A stretch of 45,904 nucleotides of DNA, taken from positions 1 through 45,904 of the forward strand of contig JANXVA010000596.1 of the NCBI GenBank assembly GCA_025351875.1, read 5' to 3'. Below, in pieces: positions 1-7,600 of this stretch; positions within the stretch are counted from its first letter, which is position 1; the number at the start of each line of letters is the position of its first letter. The position numbers and the translations under genes are program-made. The notes under the pieces are model-generated. The model was not told the DNA's origin and searched no databases. It saw only the letters and a list, made by a program, of their open reading frames with translations. Source of the DNA: Myxococcales bacterium (GTDB lineage Bacteria; Myxococcota_A; Polyangia; Polyangiales; Polyangiaceae).

Positions 1-1592
1 CCGATCTCGGCGAGCGCGCGGCCGCGCTCCTCGCCCGGAGGCGCAGCCTGGCTCTTCTCGAGGAGCATCTCGACGAGCTCCTCGTACTTGCCGAGCGCCT
101 TGCGGGCCTCCTCGAGCGCGATCATCGCGATCTCGTCCGACGGATCGAGCTCGATGATCGCCGCGTAGGTCTGTTCGGCGCGGACCTTGTCCTTGGCGGC
201 AGAGTCGAAGATGCGCGCCGCGCGATAGAGCAGCGCCTTCTTGGTCTCGCGCTCCTCCTCGCCGTTCGAGCCTTCCTCCGCGCCGCCACGCACCTGCGCG
301 GCGGCGGCCGCAAAGGCCTCGCCGACGCGCGCCGGCTCGGCGCCGTCGTCGACGGCTTTTTCCAGCTCGATCGCGGCCTCCCCGTCGCTCGGCGCGGCGA
401 GGAGCTTGTCGATCATCGCCTGGACCTTCTCGGCCGAGATCGCGCCCGCGGCGCGCATCACCGCGGACGCGCGGCCGATCGACTCGAGTGCGTCGAGCAC
501 GGCGCCGGCATCACGCGGGCGACGGGCCGGGTCCTTGTTGAGCAGCGAGAGAACGAAGCCGTCGATGTCCTTCGAGACCAGGCCGCGCGGCGCGCGGGTG
601 CTCGGGGGCGCAGGCTCGCTCGACAGGTGAGCGAACGCGGCGTCCGTCGCGCTCTCGTGCACGAAGACGGGCTTGCCCGTGAGGAGCTCGAAGAGGACAG
701 CGCCGAACGCGTAGACGTCGCTCTTGGGGTCGGCCGGTCTTCCGCGGACGATCTCGGGCGCGACCGTCTTTGGCGAGCCGAAGACGGCGAGCAGGCCGGT
801 GTGCCCGTTCGCCGCGGCCGCGCGGACGCGGAGGCGGTCGGTGCCGAAATCGATGAGGACGACGCGCGCCTCGCCCATGTCGCCGACCTTGCCGGCGACG
901 AGGATGTTCTCCGTCTTCACGTCGCCGTGGACGAGGTGCGCGCGGTGGAGCGCGGCGAGCGGCTCGAGGATCCCCTTCAGGATCGGGCGGAGCTCGTTGT
1001 ACGACACGGGGCCGGTGCGCGCGAGGCGCGCCGAGAGCGGCTGGCCGTCGATGTGCTCGTACGCGACGTAGTAGACACCCGGCTCGATCTCGCCGGCCTC
1101 GACGTGCCGCGGCAGGCCGGGGTGGTCGATGGTGCCGATGAGGCGGTTCGCGGTGAGGAAACGATGGACGGCACGCCGATCACGCGCCGCCTCGCGGCGA
1201 AGCACCTTGAGCGAGTAGGTCGCCTTGGCGACGCCGTCGGTACGGACGGCCTGGTAGACGATGCCGAGATCGCTCTCGCCGATCTTCTTCTGGATCGTGA
1301 AGTCGCCGAGCTGGCGGCCGACCGCGAGCTCCTCCTTGCCCATCAGCGCGACGATGTCGCGGACGCGCGGGTCGACCTCCTTGCGAGAGTGGAGGATGAC
1401 GTCGACGAGCGCGTCGAGACGATCGCCGTCGAAGCAACGCTCGGTGAGCGCGCGGGCGTAGCTACCCTTGGCGCTCGCACCGCCGACCTCGTCGGGGACG
1501 AGACCGAGCAGACGCTCGCTCATCGACGTCATCTCCTCGAGCGTGAAAAGGCGCTCGAGCTCACCGCGCAGAATGTCGATCGTCGGGTTCAT
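1..1592 (-). CDS. Serine/threonine protein kinase with C-terminal TPR-like repeats (3' end outside window)
   Basis: An open frame starts at ATG 1592 and runs off the left edge, giving about 530 visible residues. The first ~95 residues are a charged helical leader. The kinase domain follows: glycine loop IGESDLG, ATP lysine K129 (YSLKVL), catalytic loop HGDVKTEN with D224, IDFG with D248 and an APE motif. The catalytic loop has Gly where most such kinases have Arg, so it is a non-RD type. After about residue 400 the chain is alpha-helical with TPR-like segments (for example AEQTYAAIIELDP), suggesting a protein-binding tail. It is probably a cytoplasmic signalling kinase, since no membrane segment is visible. 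Its substrate is unknown. The FHA protein starting at 3130 is a conceivable partner, but nothing in the sequence links the two directly. Confidence 0.88.
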   Translation of the reverse strand, partial: MNPTIDILRGELERLFTLEEMTSMSERLLGLVPDEVGGASAKGSYARALTERCFDGDRLDALVDVILHSRKEVDPRVRDIVALMGKEELAVGRQLGDFTIQKKIGESDLGIVYQAVRTDGVAKATYSLKVLRREAARDRRAVHRFLTANRLIGTIDHPGLPRHVEAGEIEPGVYYVAYEHIDGQPLSARLARTGPVSYNELRPILKGILEPLAALHRAHLVHGDVKTENILVAGKVGDMGEARVVLIDFGTDRLRVRAAAANGHTGLLAVFGSPKTVAPEIVRGRPADPKSDVYAFGAVLFELLTGKPVFVHESATDAAFAHLSSEPAPPSTRAPRGLVSKDIDGFVLSLLNKDPARRPRDAGAVLDALESIGRASAVMRAAGAISAEKVQAMIDKLLAAPSDGEAAIELEKAVDDGAEPARVGEAFAAAAAQVRGGAEEGSNGEEERETKKALLYRAARIFDSAAKDKVRAEQTYAAIIELDPSDEIAMIALEEARKALGKYEELVEMLLEKSQAAPPGEERGRALAEI

Positions 1593-1831
1593 GCTGCTTC
1601 CACTCCCGTGCCGCAAAACGTGATCGTGACCGTCCGAAAAAAGGGCCGCCCCCCCAGGTCGTGGGGCCGCGGGAGCTTAGCGGAAAATTCCGCTCGCGGA
1701 ACCGCCAAAGCACGCTCACGCGGCGCGTCAGGTGGCCTGGGATCACTGGCAAATTCGCGCGATCGAGGCGCTCCGGAGACGGCGCTCGCACCCCTCGGCG
1801 CGCCGCGAGCCAGAGGACGACGACCGTCGCC
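1593..1831. promoter_or_regulatory. Intergenic region upstream of the kinase, with an inverted repeat
   Basis: These 239 bases separate the minus-strand zinc-ribbon gene from the kinase start, so they should hold the kinase promoter unless the genes are co-transcribed. At 1688-1701 there is a perfect inverted repeat TTCCGC-TC-GCGGAA, overlapping CGGAA-AA-TTCCG at 1681-1692. It could be an operator or a small hairpin. A C-run at about 1650-1660 can pair weakly with the GGGGC that follows. I could not assign promoter boxes. Confidence 0.3.
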
Positions 1832-2323
1832 CTATTCTCGCCCCCAAATGCGGCTGACGAGGGCGAGGACCGCCTCCCAAAGCGTCAGCGTGCGCTGCTC
1901 TCGCGCCCGATCCAGCAAGAGGTGCGCGCTCCCCCGAGGGACGAACGCGCCCGCGCAGTCGGCGCACCGCAGGACCTCGACCCCAGCGATGAGATCGTCT
2001 CCCGTTGCGTCGGCGAATCGGTAGAGCTCGGGAACGAGGGGCCGCGCGCACTGCGGGCAGGCTCGCGAGCCTGAGGTCGGCTCCGTCGGTCGGCTCGGCG
2101 GGGGCGTCCCTCGGTCGAGCCGCGCGGCCTCGGCCTCCGCCGCGAGCGTGTGAACCTCGCCGTCGAACCATGCGACCCAGAGACCCTCGCAGGCGTCACA
2201 CACCTCGAGCGCCGCCGTCGTGGTCGCCTCGCGCCGCATCGCCTCTCCGCACGCAGGGCAACGAAGAACGCTGGCGCGGTAGGCGTCACGAGGCGGACGC
2301 GGGGGGCGATCCATCCCGCTCAT
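1832..2323 (-). CDS. Double zinc-ribbon protein (paralogue of 13126-13668)
   Basis: This 163-residue protein has two CxxC...CxxC zinc ribbons: C22/C25 with C42/C45, and C89/C92 with C120/C123. A WVAWFDGEVH segment follows the first ribbon. It resembles TFIIB-type zinc-ribbon proteins of unknown role. The start at 2323 is chosen because its ATG overlaps the TGA of the upstream gene (ATGA), indicating translational coupling. A second ATG lies three codons further in. A close relative with the same layout lies at 13126-13668. The ends are rich in Arg and aromatic residues. There is no signal peptide, so it is presumably cytoplasmic. Function is unknown; nucleic-acid or protein binding is a guess from the ribbons. 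Confidence 0.8.
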   Translation of the reverse strand: MSGMDRPPRPPRDAYRASVLRCPACGEAMRREATTTAALEVCDACEGLWVAWFDGEVHTLAAEAEAARLDRGTPPPSRPTEPTSGSRACPQCARPLVPELYRFADATGDDLIAGVEVLRCADCAGAFVPRGSAHLLLDRAREQRTLTLWEAVLALVSRIWGRE

Positions 2324-3045
2324 TCCTGGATGATGAAGGACTTCTCGAGGCTCTGCGTCGAGCCGGTGAACGGCCCGATCCGGATCGTGCGAAACCGCGC
2401 GGAGATGCACGTCCCCACCGAGGTCCCCGCAAACGGCGGACGCGTCACCGTCCCGACGCGGCCGTCGGGCTCGAAATCGATGCGCATCGTGCCGGCGCCG
2501 AACGGCCCCGCAGAGCTCTTGCACGAGGCGAGACCGAAGCCGATGCGGTCGATCTCGTTTTGAGCCTTCGCGCGCGGGAACGGACCGATGACGGTGACCG
2601 TGCTGGTCGGAGGCGTGGTGACCGTCGGTGGCGGCGTCGGGATCGGGGTCACGGTGACCGGCGGTCGAGGCGTCCGAACGGTGGGCGTCGGGACTCCGCT
2701 CGCGACCTTGACGGAAGCCGGACCGCTCGGCGCGGGAGCGGCATCGGCGGTCTCGACCCGAGGCGGCGCCGCGGTCGCCGCGATCGCCGGCGGCGCAGGA
2801 TCGGCCGAGCCTGCGGCCGCGACGACCACAATGAGGACCGCGCCGAAGCCGAGCAGAAAGACAGCCGCGATACCCCCGAGGATCCAGGGCAAGGACGAGC
2901 CGCCGCCGGCTCCCGGCGCCTTTCCGGCGAAGGTCGAGGACGTCGACGGACCGAGCGGCGCGCCGCACGACAGGCAATAGGGCGACGAGCGCGCCCGACG
3001 TTCGTCGACGCGGGTGCTGCAGCGCGGGCAGATGCGTGCCCCCAT
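2320..3045 (-). CDS. Zinc-ribbon membrane protein with AgmX/PglI-like C-terminal domain
   Basis: The 241 residues start at ATG 3045. In order, they contain an N-terminal zinc ribbon (C6/C9, C24/C27), a Gly-rich stretch, one membrane helix at about 53-77 (WILGGIAAVFLLGFGAVLI), a long Pro/Thr/Val-rich periplasmic spacer, and a C-terminal domain from about residue 165. That domain has the pattern CKSS...GxVGTV...PPFAGTSVGTCISxxFRT...PFTGS. This pattern is typical of the AgmX/PglI C-terminal domain, known from myxobacterial gliding-motility proteins and related to TonB-like domains. I infer an inner-membrane protein reaching into the periplasm. It is coupled to the zinc-ribbon gene by an ATGA overlap and divergent from the redox operon. 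Confidence 0.8.
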   Translation of the reverse strand: MGARICPRCSTRVDERRARSSPYCLSCGAPLGPSTSSTFAGKAPGAGGGSSLPWILGGIAAVFLLGFGAVLIVVVAAAGSADPAPPAIAATAAPPRVETADAAPAPSGPASVKVASGVPTPTVRTPRPPVTVTPIPTPPPTVTTPPTSTVTVIGPFPRAKAQNEIDRIGFGLASCKSSAGPFGAGTMRIDFEPDGRVGTVTRPPFAGTSVGTCISARFRTIRIGPFTGSTQSLEKSFIIQE

Positions 3046-3129
3046 CCCGACCGATACTAGCAGGGCTGCGTCTCCCCGAGGGATCGGGCTATCATCCCCC
3101 GCGAACGCGACTCCCACGGTCGGCCAGCC
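3046..3129. promoter_or_regulatory. Divergent intergenic region between the AgmX-like gene and the redox operon
   Basis: These 84 bases separate two divergent starts (ATG 3045 on the minus strand, TTG 3130 on the plus strand). Promoters for the AgmX-like pair and for the redox operon are therefore expected here. I do not see clear -35/-10 boxes or a strong Shine-Dalgarno sequence before the TTG. Confidence 0.4.
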
Positions 3130-5802
3130 TTGTCCCAAAAGCGCTACATCATCATCGGAGACGGGGCCGCGGGCACGACCGCTGCGCAATCGCTGCGCGC
3201 GGCCGACAAGGGCGCGACGATCGCGATCCTCTCGGACGATCCGCATGCCGCGTATTTTCGCGCGGCGCTCACGAACTACCTGCTCGGCGAGCTCCGCGAG
3301 GAGCAGATCTGGGCGGTTCCACCGTCGTTCTACGACGAGTACGCGATTCATCGCGCGCTCGTCCGCGTCGCGCAGGTGGACACGAAGCGCGGCCTCCTCT
3401 GGCTCGCGCAGGGCGGGCGGCCCATCGGGTACGACGCGCTCGTCCTCGCGGCCGGGTCTCGTGCGCGGCCTCCGACGTTCGAGGGCGCCTGGCTCCCCGG
3501 CATCATGACGATGCGGACGCTCCAGGACGTCCACCGCGTCATGGACCTCATCAAGCTGAAGGGGTTGAAGACTGCCGTCGTCGTGGGTGGAGGCCCGCTC
3601 GCGCTCGAGTGGGCGCATGGCCTCTCGCATCGCGGCGTGAACGTGATGATGGTCGTGCGCGAGCAGAAATTCCTGCCCGGAGCCATCGACGGCGTGGCGA
3701 GCGATCTGCTCCTCGCGCGCCTTCGTCACGCGGGCGTCCAGGTCCGCATGAGCGACGAGGTCGTCGCGGCGATGCCGGGACCCCAGGGCCGCGTCGGCGG
3801 CGTCATGCTCAAGTCGGGAGAGCGCGTCGCGTGCGAGCTCGTGTGCGTTGCGATCGGCGTGATCTGCAACTCCGAGTTCCTCGGGGCCGAGTCCGGCATC
3901 AACGTCGCGAAGAACGGCGGCATCGAGGTCGATGACCTGATGCGCACGAGCGTGCCCAACGTGTACGCCGCCGGTGACGTCGCGGCGCACGACGGAAAGC
4001 TGCTCCAGCTCTGGGAGCCCGCCCGCATGCAGGCCCGGGTCGTCGCCTCGACCATCCAGGGGCGAGGCGAGAAGTGGGCACCGGGCGCCCACTACATGGC
4101 GACGCGGCTCTACGACCTCGACTGCGCGAGCATCGGCGACGTCGCCGTCACGCCGCAGGGCGCCGAGGAGCTCGTCGACTTCCCGCAACGCACGGGCCGC
4201 ATCTCTTATCGAAAGCTCTGCATCAAGGACAACCGCGTCGTCGGCGCGCTGATGTTCGGAGAGAAGGAGGCGCGCGTCCGCCGGTGGGGTCGCGGCTTGA
4301 AGCGCCTCATCGACACGAAGGCCGACATCTCGAAGATCAAGAGCGAGCTGCTCGACCCCGCGTTCGATCTCGCCGGCTGGCTCCACACGAACGAGCTCAC
4401 CGAGAAGCCGAAGGTGGCGAAGCCCGCGACCATGGCGTCGTCGATCGTCGGCAAGATGAAGGGAACGAGCGCCATCAACATGGCGGACCTCCCTCCCCTG
4501 CCCGCGATGATCACGCGGAAGAAGGATGGACCGGACTCCGCGACCGCGACCGCGAGCGCGAACGGCGCACCGCTCGGACCGGGCCCCGAGACCGCGGAGG
4601 CTGCCGCCCGCGTCGCTGCAGGCGCTGCAGGTGGTGGCATCGCCGCCGAGTTCGCCGACGCGGCTCCCCCTCCGCAGGTCATGCTCGAGGGCCCGCCGGG
4701 ACGCATCCAGGTGCAGCCTCCCTCGGCGATCGTCGGTCGCGATCCGGCGAGCGCGATCCCGCTCCAGGATCCGCTCGCGTCATGGCGACACGCCGAGTTC
4801 ACGATCGCCGGCCAGGCGGTGTACCTGCGCGACCTCGGAAGTGGGACCGGCACGTGGATCAACAACATGCCCGTCGCCATGCCGAAGTCACTGCGGGACG
4901 GCGACAAGATCCGGATCGGCTCCACGGAGCTCACGGCGCGGATCGTGCTCACCGGCGCAGACGGCGTGCGCCTCTCGGCCGAGGCCGCGTCGCTCCAGAA
5001 GGCTGCCACCGGCGAGCCGCAGCCGCACCTCGACGTGCGCAACGGCCGCGCGCTCGGCCTCGGCTTCGAACTCGTCCTCGACATGATCACCATCGGCCGC
5101 GACCCGGCGTCGATCATCCGCCTCGACGACGACTCGATCGACTGGCGCCACGCCTGGATCCGCAAGACGCAGACGGGTTGGGACATCGCAGACGCCGAGA
5201 GCCACGGCATCACCAAGAAGAACGGCGTCGTGCTCACGCCCAATCAATGGGTTCCGATCCAGCCCGGCGACACGATCGAGATCGGTGAGGTCGCGATGGG
5301 CTACTCCGTTCGGCCCTCCGTCGTGCTCAATGCGCTGCTCGCGCCGGCGAGCGTCGCGTACGGACCTCGTGACGGCGGGCCGCATCACCCGTCGGCGCCC
5401 CCCGGCCCGCCGGCGTACGGCGCGCCGCCCCCGCACCACCCCTCGCAGCTGCCGCCCCAGCTCGGCGCGTCGCAGATGCAGGCGCCGGGGTCGAACCGCG
5501 GACGCGCGCGCATCTCCGTGCGCCAGGGTCCAGGCCAGGGCGCGGTCGCCGAGCTCGCGGACATCACGGTCATCGGCAACCATCCGCAGCAGGCCACGCT
5601 CGTGCTCGCCGACCCCTACCTCGGCCCGAGGCACGTCGAGATCCTGCGTCAGCCCGACGGCTTCTACGCTCGCGATCTCGGGACGCAGACGGGGACGTCT
5701 TGCCGTGGCCAGCGTCTCGGTCCGCAGCCCTTCAAGTTGCATAATGGAGACGTGCTCATGCTCGGTCAGAACGTCGCTCTCCTCTTCGAGGCCGCACCTT
5801 GA
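3130..5802 (+). CDS. NAD(P)H/FAD-dependent oxidoreductase fused to three FHA domains
   Basis: This 890-residue protein has a pyridine-nucleotide oxidoreductase module at about 1-410. The FAD motif is IIIGDGAAG (G10, G12, G15), the NAD(P) motif is VVVGGGPLALE (from V151), and the second FAD motif is VYAAGDVA (278-285). No CxxC redox disulfide is visible, so it resembles NirB N-terminal or rubredoxin-reductase-like enzymes rather than glutathione reductases. An Ala/Pro-rich linker leads to three FHA domains at about 523-606, 640-728 and 792-887. FHA1 has VGR and SWRH. FHA2 has IGR but Asp in place of the key Ser (DWRH). FHA3 has GN for GR and lacks the Ser. The start is TTG because the Rossmann strand begins within five residues. 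There is no signal peptide, so it is cytoplasmic. I infer that it feeds electrons to the next gene product. Confidence 0.9.
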   Translation: MSQKRYIIIGDGAAGTTAAQSLRAADKGATIAILSDDPHAAYFRAALTNYLLGELREEQIWAVPPSFYDEYAIHRALVRVAQVDTKRGLLWLAQGGRPIGYDALVLAAGSRARPPTFEGAWLPGIMTMRTLQDVHRVMDLIKLKGLKTAVVVGGGPLALEWAHGLSHRGVNVMMVVREQKFLPGAIDGVASDLLLARLRHAGVQVRMSDEVVAAMPGPQGRVGGVMLKSGERVACELVCVAIGVICNSEFLGAESGINVAKNGGIEVDDLMRTSVPNVYAAGDVAAHDGKLLQLWEPARMQARVVASTIQGRGEKWAPGAHYMATRLYDLDCASIGDVAVTPQGAEELVDFPQRTGRISYRKLCIKDNRVVGALMFGEKEARVRRWGRGLKRLIDTKADISKIKSELLDPAFDLAGWLHTNELTEKPKVAKPATMASSIVGKMKGTSAINMADLPPLPAMITRKKDGPDSATATASANGAPLGPGPETAEAAARVAAGAAGGGIAAEFADAAPPPQVMLEGPPGRIQVQPPSAIVGRDPASAIPLQDPLASWRHAEFTIAGQAVYLRDLGSGTGTWINNMPVAMPKSLRDGDKIRIGSTELTARIVLTGADGVRLSAEAASLQKAATGEPQPHLDVRNGRALGLGFELVLDMITIGRDPASIIRLDDDSIDWRHAWIRKTQTGWDIADAESHGITKKNGVVLTPNQWVPIQPGDTIEIGEVAMGYSVRPSVVLNALLAPASVAYGPRDGGPHHPSAPPGPPAYGAPPPHHPSQLPPQLGASQMQAPGSNRGRARISVRQGPGQGAVAELADITVIGNHPQQATLVLADPYLGPRHVEILRQPDGFYARDLGTQTGTSCRGQRLGPQPFKLHNGDVLMLGQNVALLFEAAP

Positions 5803-7598
5803 GCGGCGACCAGGGCGTGGAGTCACGCGAAGCGCTCGCCTTCCGGGCCGAGAGCGACGTGATGGCGTGCATCGGCTGCAACGACTGCATGCTCGCGTGC
5901 CCGCTTCCGCAGGCGAAGCTCGTCACGATCGCCGAGCTCAACGCCGCCGTTCACCTGCCGGTGGTCACGAACCCGCGCGCCGCCGAGTTCTTCACGGCGT
6001 GCACCCAGTGCCGCCAGTGCGTCCCCGCGTGCCCCGCGGATCTCAGCCGCGCGGACATGGTCCTCTACAACAAGATGAAGGTCGAGGATCGCGTCCCGAA
6101 CTTCGCCTTGATGCTGCAGGTCGGTGCGCGCGTCTTCCCGTCCGGCTGGACGCTCGACGCGCTCGCGGAGCGTGTCGGCACGGTCCCGCTCTTCGCGAGC
6201 GCCGCGAAGAAGGACCTCCGCGCGCTCCTCCTCAAGGCGACGCTCCGCCAGCTCTCTCGGAACGAGGTGCTCTGCAAGGAGAACGAGTTCTACGATCGCC
6301 TGTGCGTGCTGCTCGGCGGCGCGCTCGAGCAGTCGATCCGCGGTCCCGGCGGACGCCAGGTCCAGATCCTCGTGCTCGGCGAGGGCTCGTTCTTTGGCGA
6401 GATGGCGGTGATGGCGGACCAGCCCGAGCCGTACACGGTCCGCGCGATGGCGCAGTCGCTCGTCCTCGAGCTCCCGAAGGCGGCAGTCGCGCGCCTCATG
6501 TCCACGTCCTCGGCGTTCAAGGAGACGATGGACGAGCTCTACCGCCGTCGCGCGCTCTGGACCTACGCGCGCACGCCGTCGGTGCTGAGCGCCCTGCCCG
6601 AGCAAGCCATCACCGAGCTGCTCGACAAGGCCGACCTCCGCACGCTCAAGGCCGGCGACACGATCCTCAAGGAAGGCCTCAAGCCGACCGACGCGTGGCT
6701 CATCAAGACGGGCTTTCTCCGCGTGAGCCGCCGGGTCGAGGGCACGACGAAGGATCGCGCGCTCGTCTACTTTCGCGAGGGTGACATCTTCGGACTCACC
6801 GGCCTCCTGATGGGCGAGAAGTTCTCGCCCTTCTCGGTGACCGCCACGACGCGCTCCGAGGTCATTCGCATCCCGGGCGACCACCTCTTCCAGGTCCTCG
6901 GCCGCTACCCCCAGGCGCGCGCGGTCCTCGAGGGCGGCGCGCAGACGGCCGAGCGCGTCGCGCGCGACAACACCTTCATGCCTCAGCCGGCGGGCGGACC
7001 GAAGCAGCCAGGTACTCAGCTCGCAATGTCGACCGAGGTCCTCGTCGAGAAGGGCCTCGCCGCGGGTCACGAGGTCCTCGTCGTCGACCAGAACAAGTGC
7101 GTCAACTGCCAGAACTGCATCGACGCGTGCGGCCGCCGTCACAAGTACAGCCGCCTCGCGCTCCGCGGTCTGCAGGTCGAGAACTTCCTCTTCCCTGCCG
7201 CGTGCCGTCACTGCGAGGACCCGGTGTGTCTCCTCTGCAGCGTCAACGGCATCGTCCGCATGCCGAGCGGCGAGATCACGATCGTCGAGGACAACTGCAT
7301 CGGCTGCGGGGCGTGCGCGGAGCGTTGCCCATACGGCAACATCCGGATGCACGCGGTCGACCAGCCTCAGGAGGGCTTCCTCCTCAGGCTCATGGGCGTC
7401 CTCGGCTTCCGCGCGCGCCAGGAGGCCCAGGACGAGCTCAAGCCGGGCGCCAAGCGCCTCGCCGTGAAGTGTGATCTCTGTGCCGGGTACCCGGACTACG
7501 CGTGCGTCACCGCGTGCCCGGTGGGCGCGATGTTCCGTATCGATCCGATGAAATCCCTCGAAACCCAGAACCTCGCGGCGTCGCCGAGCCGGTACTAG
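5799..7598 (+). CDS. Iron-sulfur protein with six predicted [4Fe-4S] clusters and two cyclic-nucleotide-binding domains
   Basis: The 599 residues start at TTG 5799, overlapping the TGA of the oxidoreductase gene (TTGA). Residues 24-34 and 68-78 carry two CxxCxxCxxxCP ferredoxin motifs. Residues ~128-235 and ~260-370 are two Crp-type cyclic-nucleotide-binding folds (the first with EGSFFGEMAVM, the second with EGDIFGLTGLL). The C-terminal third is a DmsB/PsrB/NrfC-like four-cluster module: C434/C437/C440/C444, C469/C472/C477/C480, C500/C503/C506/C510 and C558/C561/C569/C573. No helix-turn-helix is visible, so it is not a transcription factor. It probably relays electrons in the cytoplasm between the flavoprotein and the membrane cytochrome. 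Whether the two folds really bind cAMP, cGMP or another ligand cannot be told from sequence; the usual phosphate-binding RxA motif is not obvious. Confidence 0.9.
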   Translation: MSGDQGVESREALAFRAESDVMACIGCNDCMLACPLPQAKLVTIAELNAAVHLPVVTNPRAAEFFTACTQCRQCVPACPADLSRADMVLYNKMKVEDRVPNFALMLQVGARVFPSGWTLDALAERVGTVPLFASAAKKDLRALLLKATLRQLSRNEVLCKENEFYDRLCVLLGGALEQSIRGPGGRQVQILVLGEGSFFGEMAVMADQPEPYTVRAMAQSLVLELPKAAVARLMSTSSAFKETMDELYRRRALWTYARTPSVLSALPEQAITELLDKADLRTLKAGDTILKEGLKPTDAWLIKTGFLRVSRRVEGTTKDRALVYFREGDIFGLTGLLMGEKFSPFSVTATTRSEVIRIPGDHLFQVLGRYPQARAVLEGGAQTAERVARDNTFMPQPAGGPKQPGTQLAMSTEVLVEKGLAAGHEVLVVDQNKCVNCQNCIDACGRRHKYSRLALRGLQVENFLFPAACRHCEDPVCLLCSVNGIVRMPSGEITIVEDNCIGCGACAERCPYGNIRMHAVDQPQEGFLLRLMGVLGFRARQEAQDELKPGAKRLAVKCDLCAGYPDYACVTACPVGAMFRIDPMKSLETQNLAASPSRY

Positions 7599-7600
7599 TA

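Noticed and set aside
627..2024. Plus-strand open frame of 465 codons
   Set aside because: It lies antisense to the kinase, whose catalytic motifs are unambiguous. The product has no recognisable fold.
2005..3060. Long plus-strand open frame opposite the zinc-ribbon and AgmX-like genes
   Set aside because: Its product is extremely Arg-rich low-complexity sequence. It is the antisense shadow expected in GC-rich DNA; the minus strand has recognisable domains.
5799..7598. Crp/Fnr transcription factor
   Set aside because: Although two Crp-type domains are present, no helix-turn-helix follows, and iron-sulfur modules occupy both ends.
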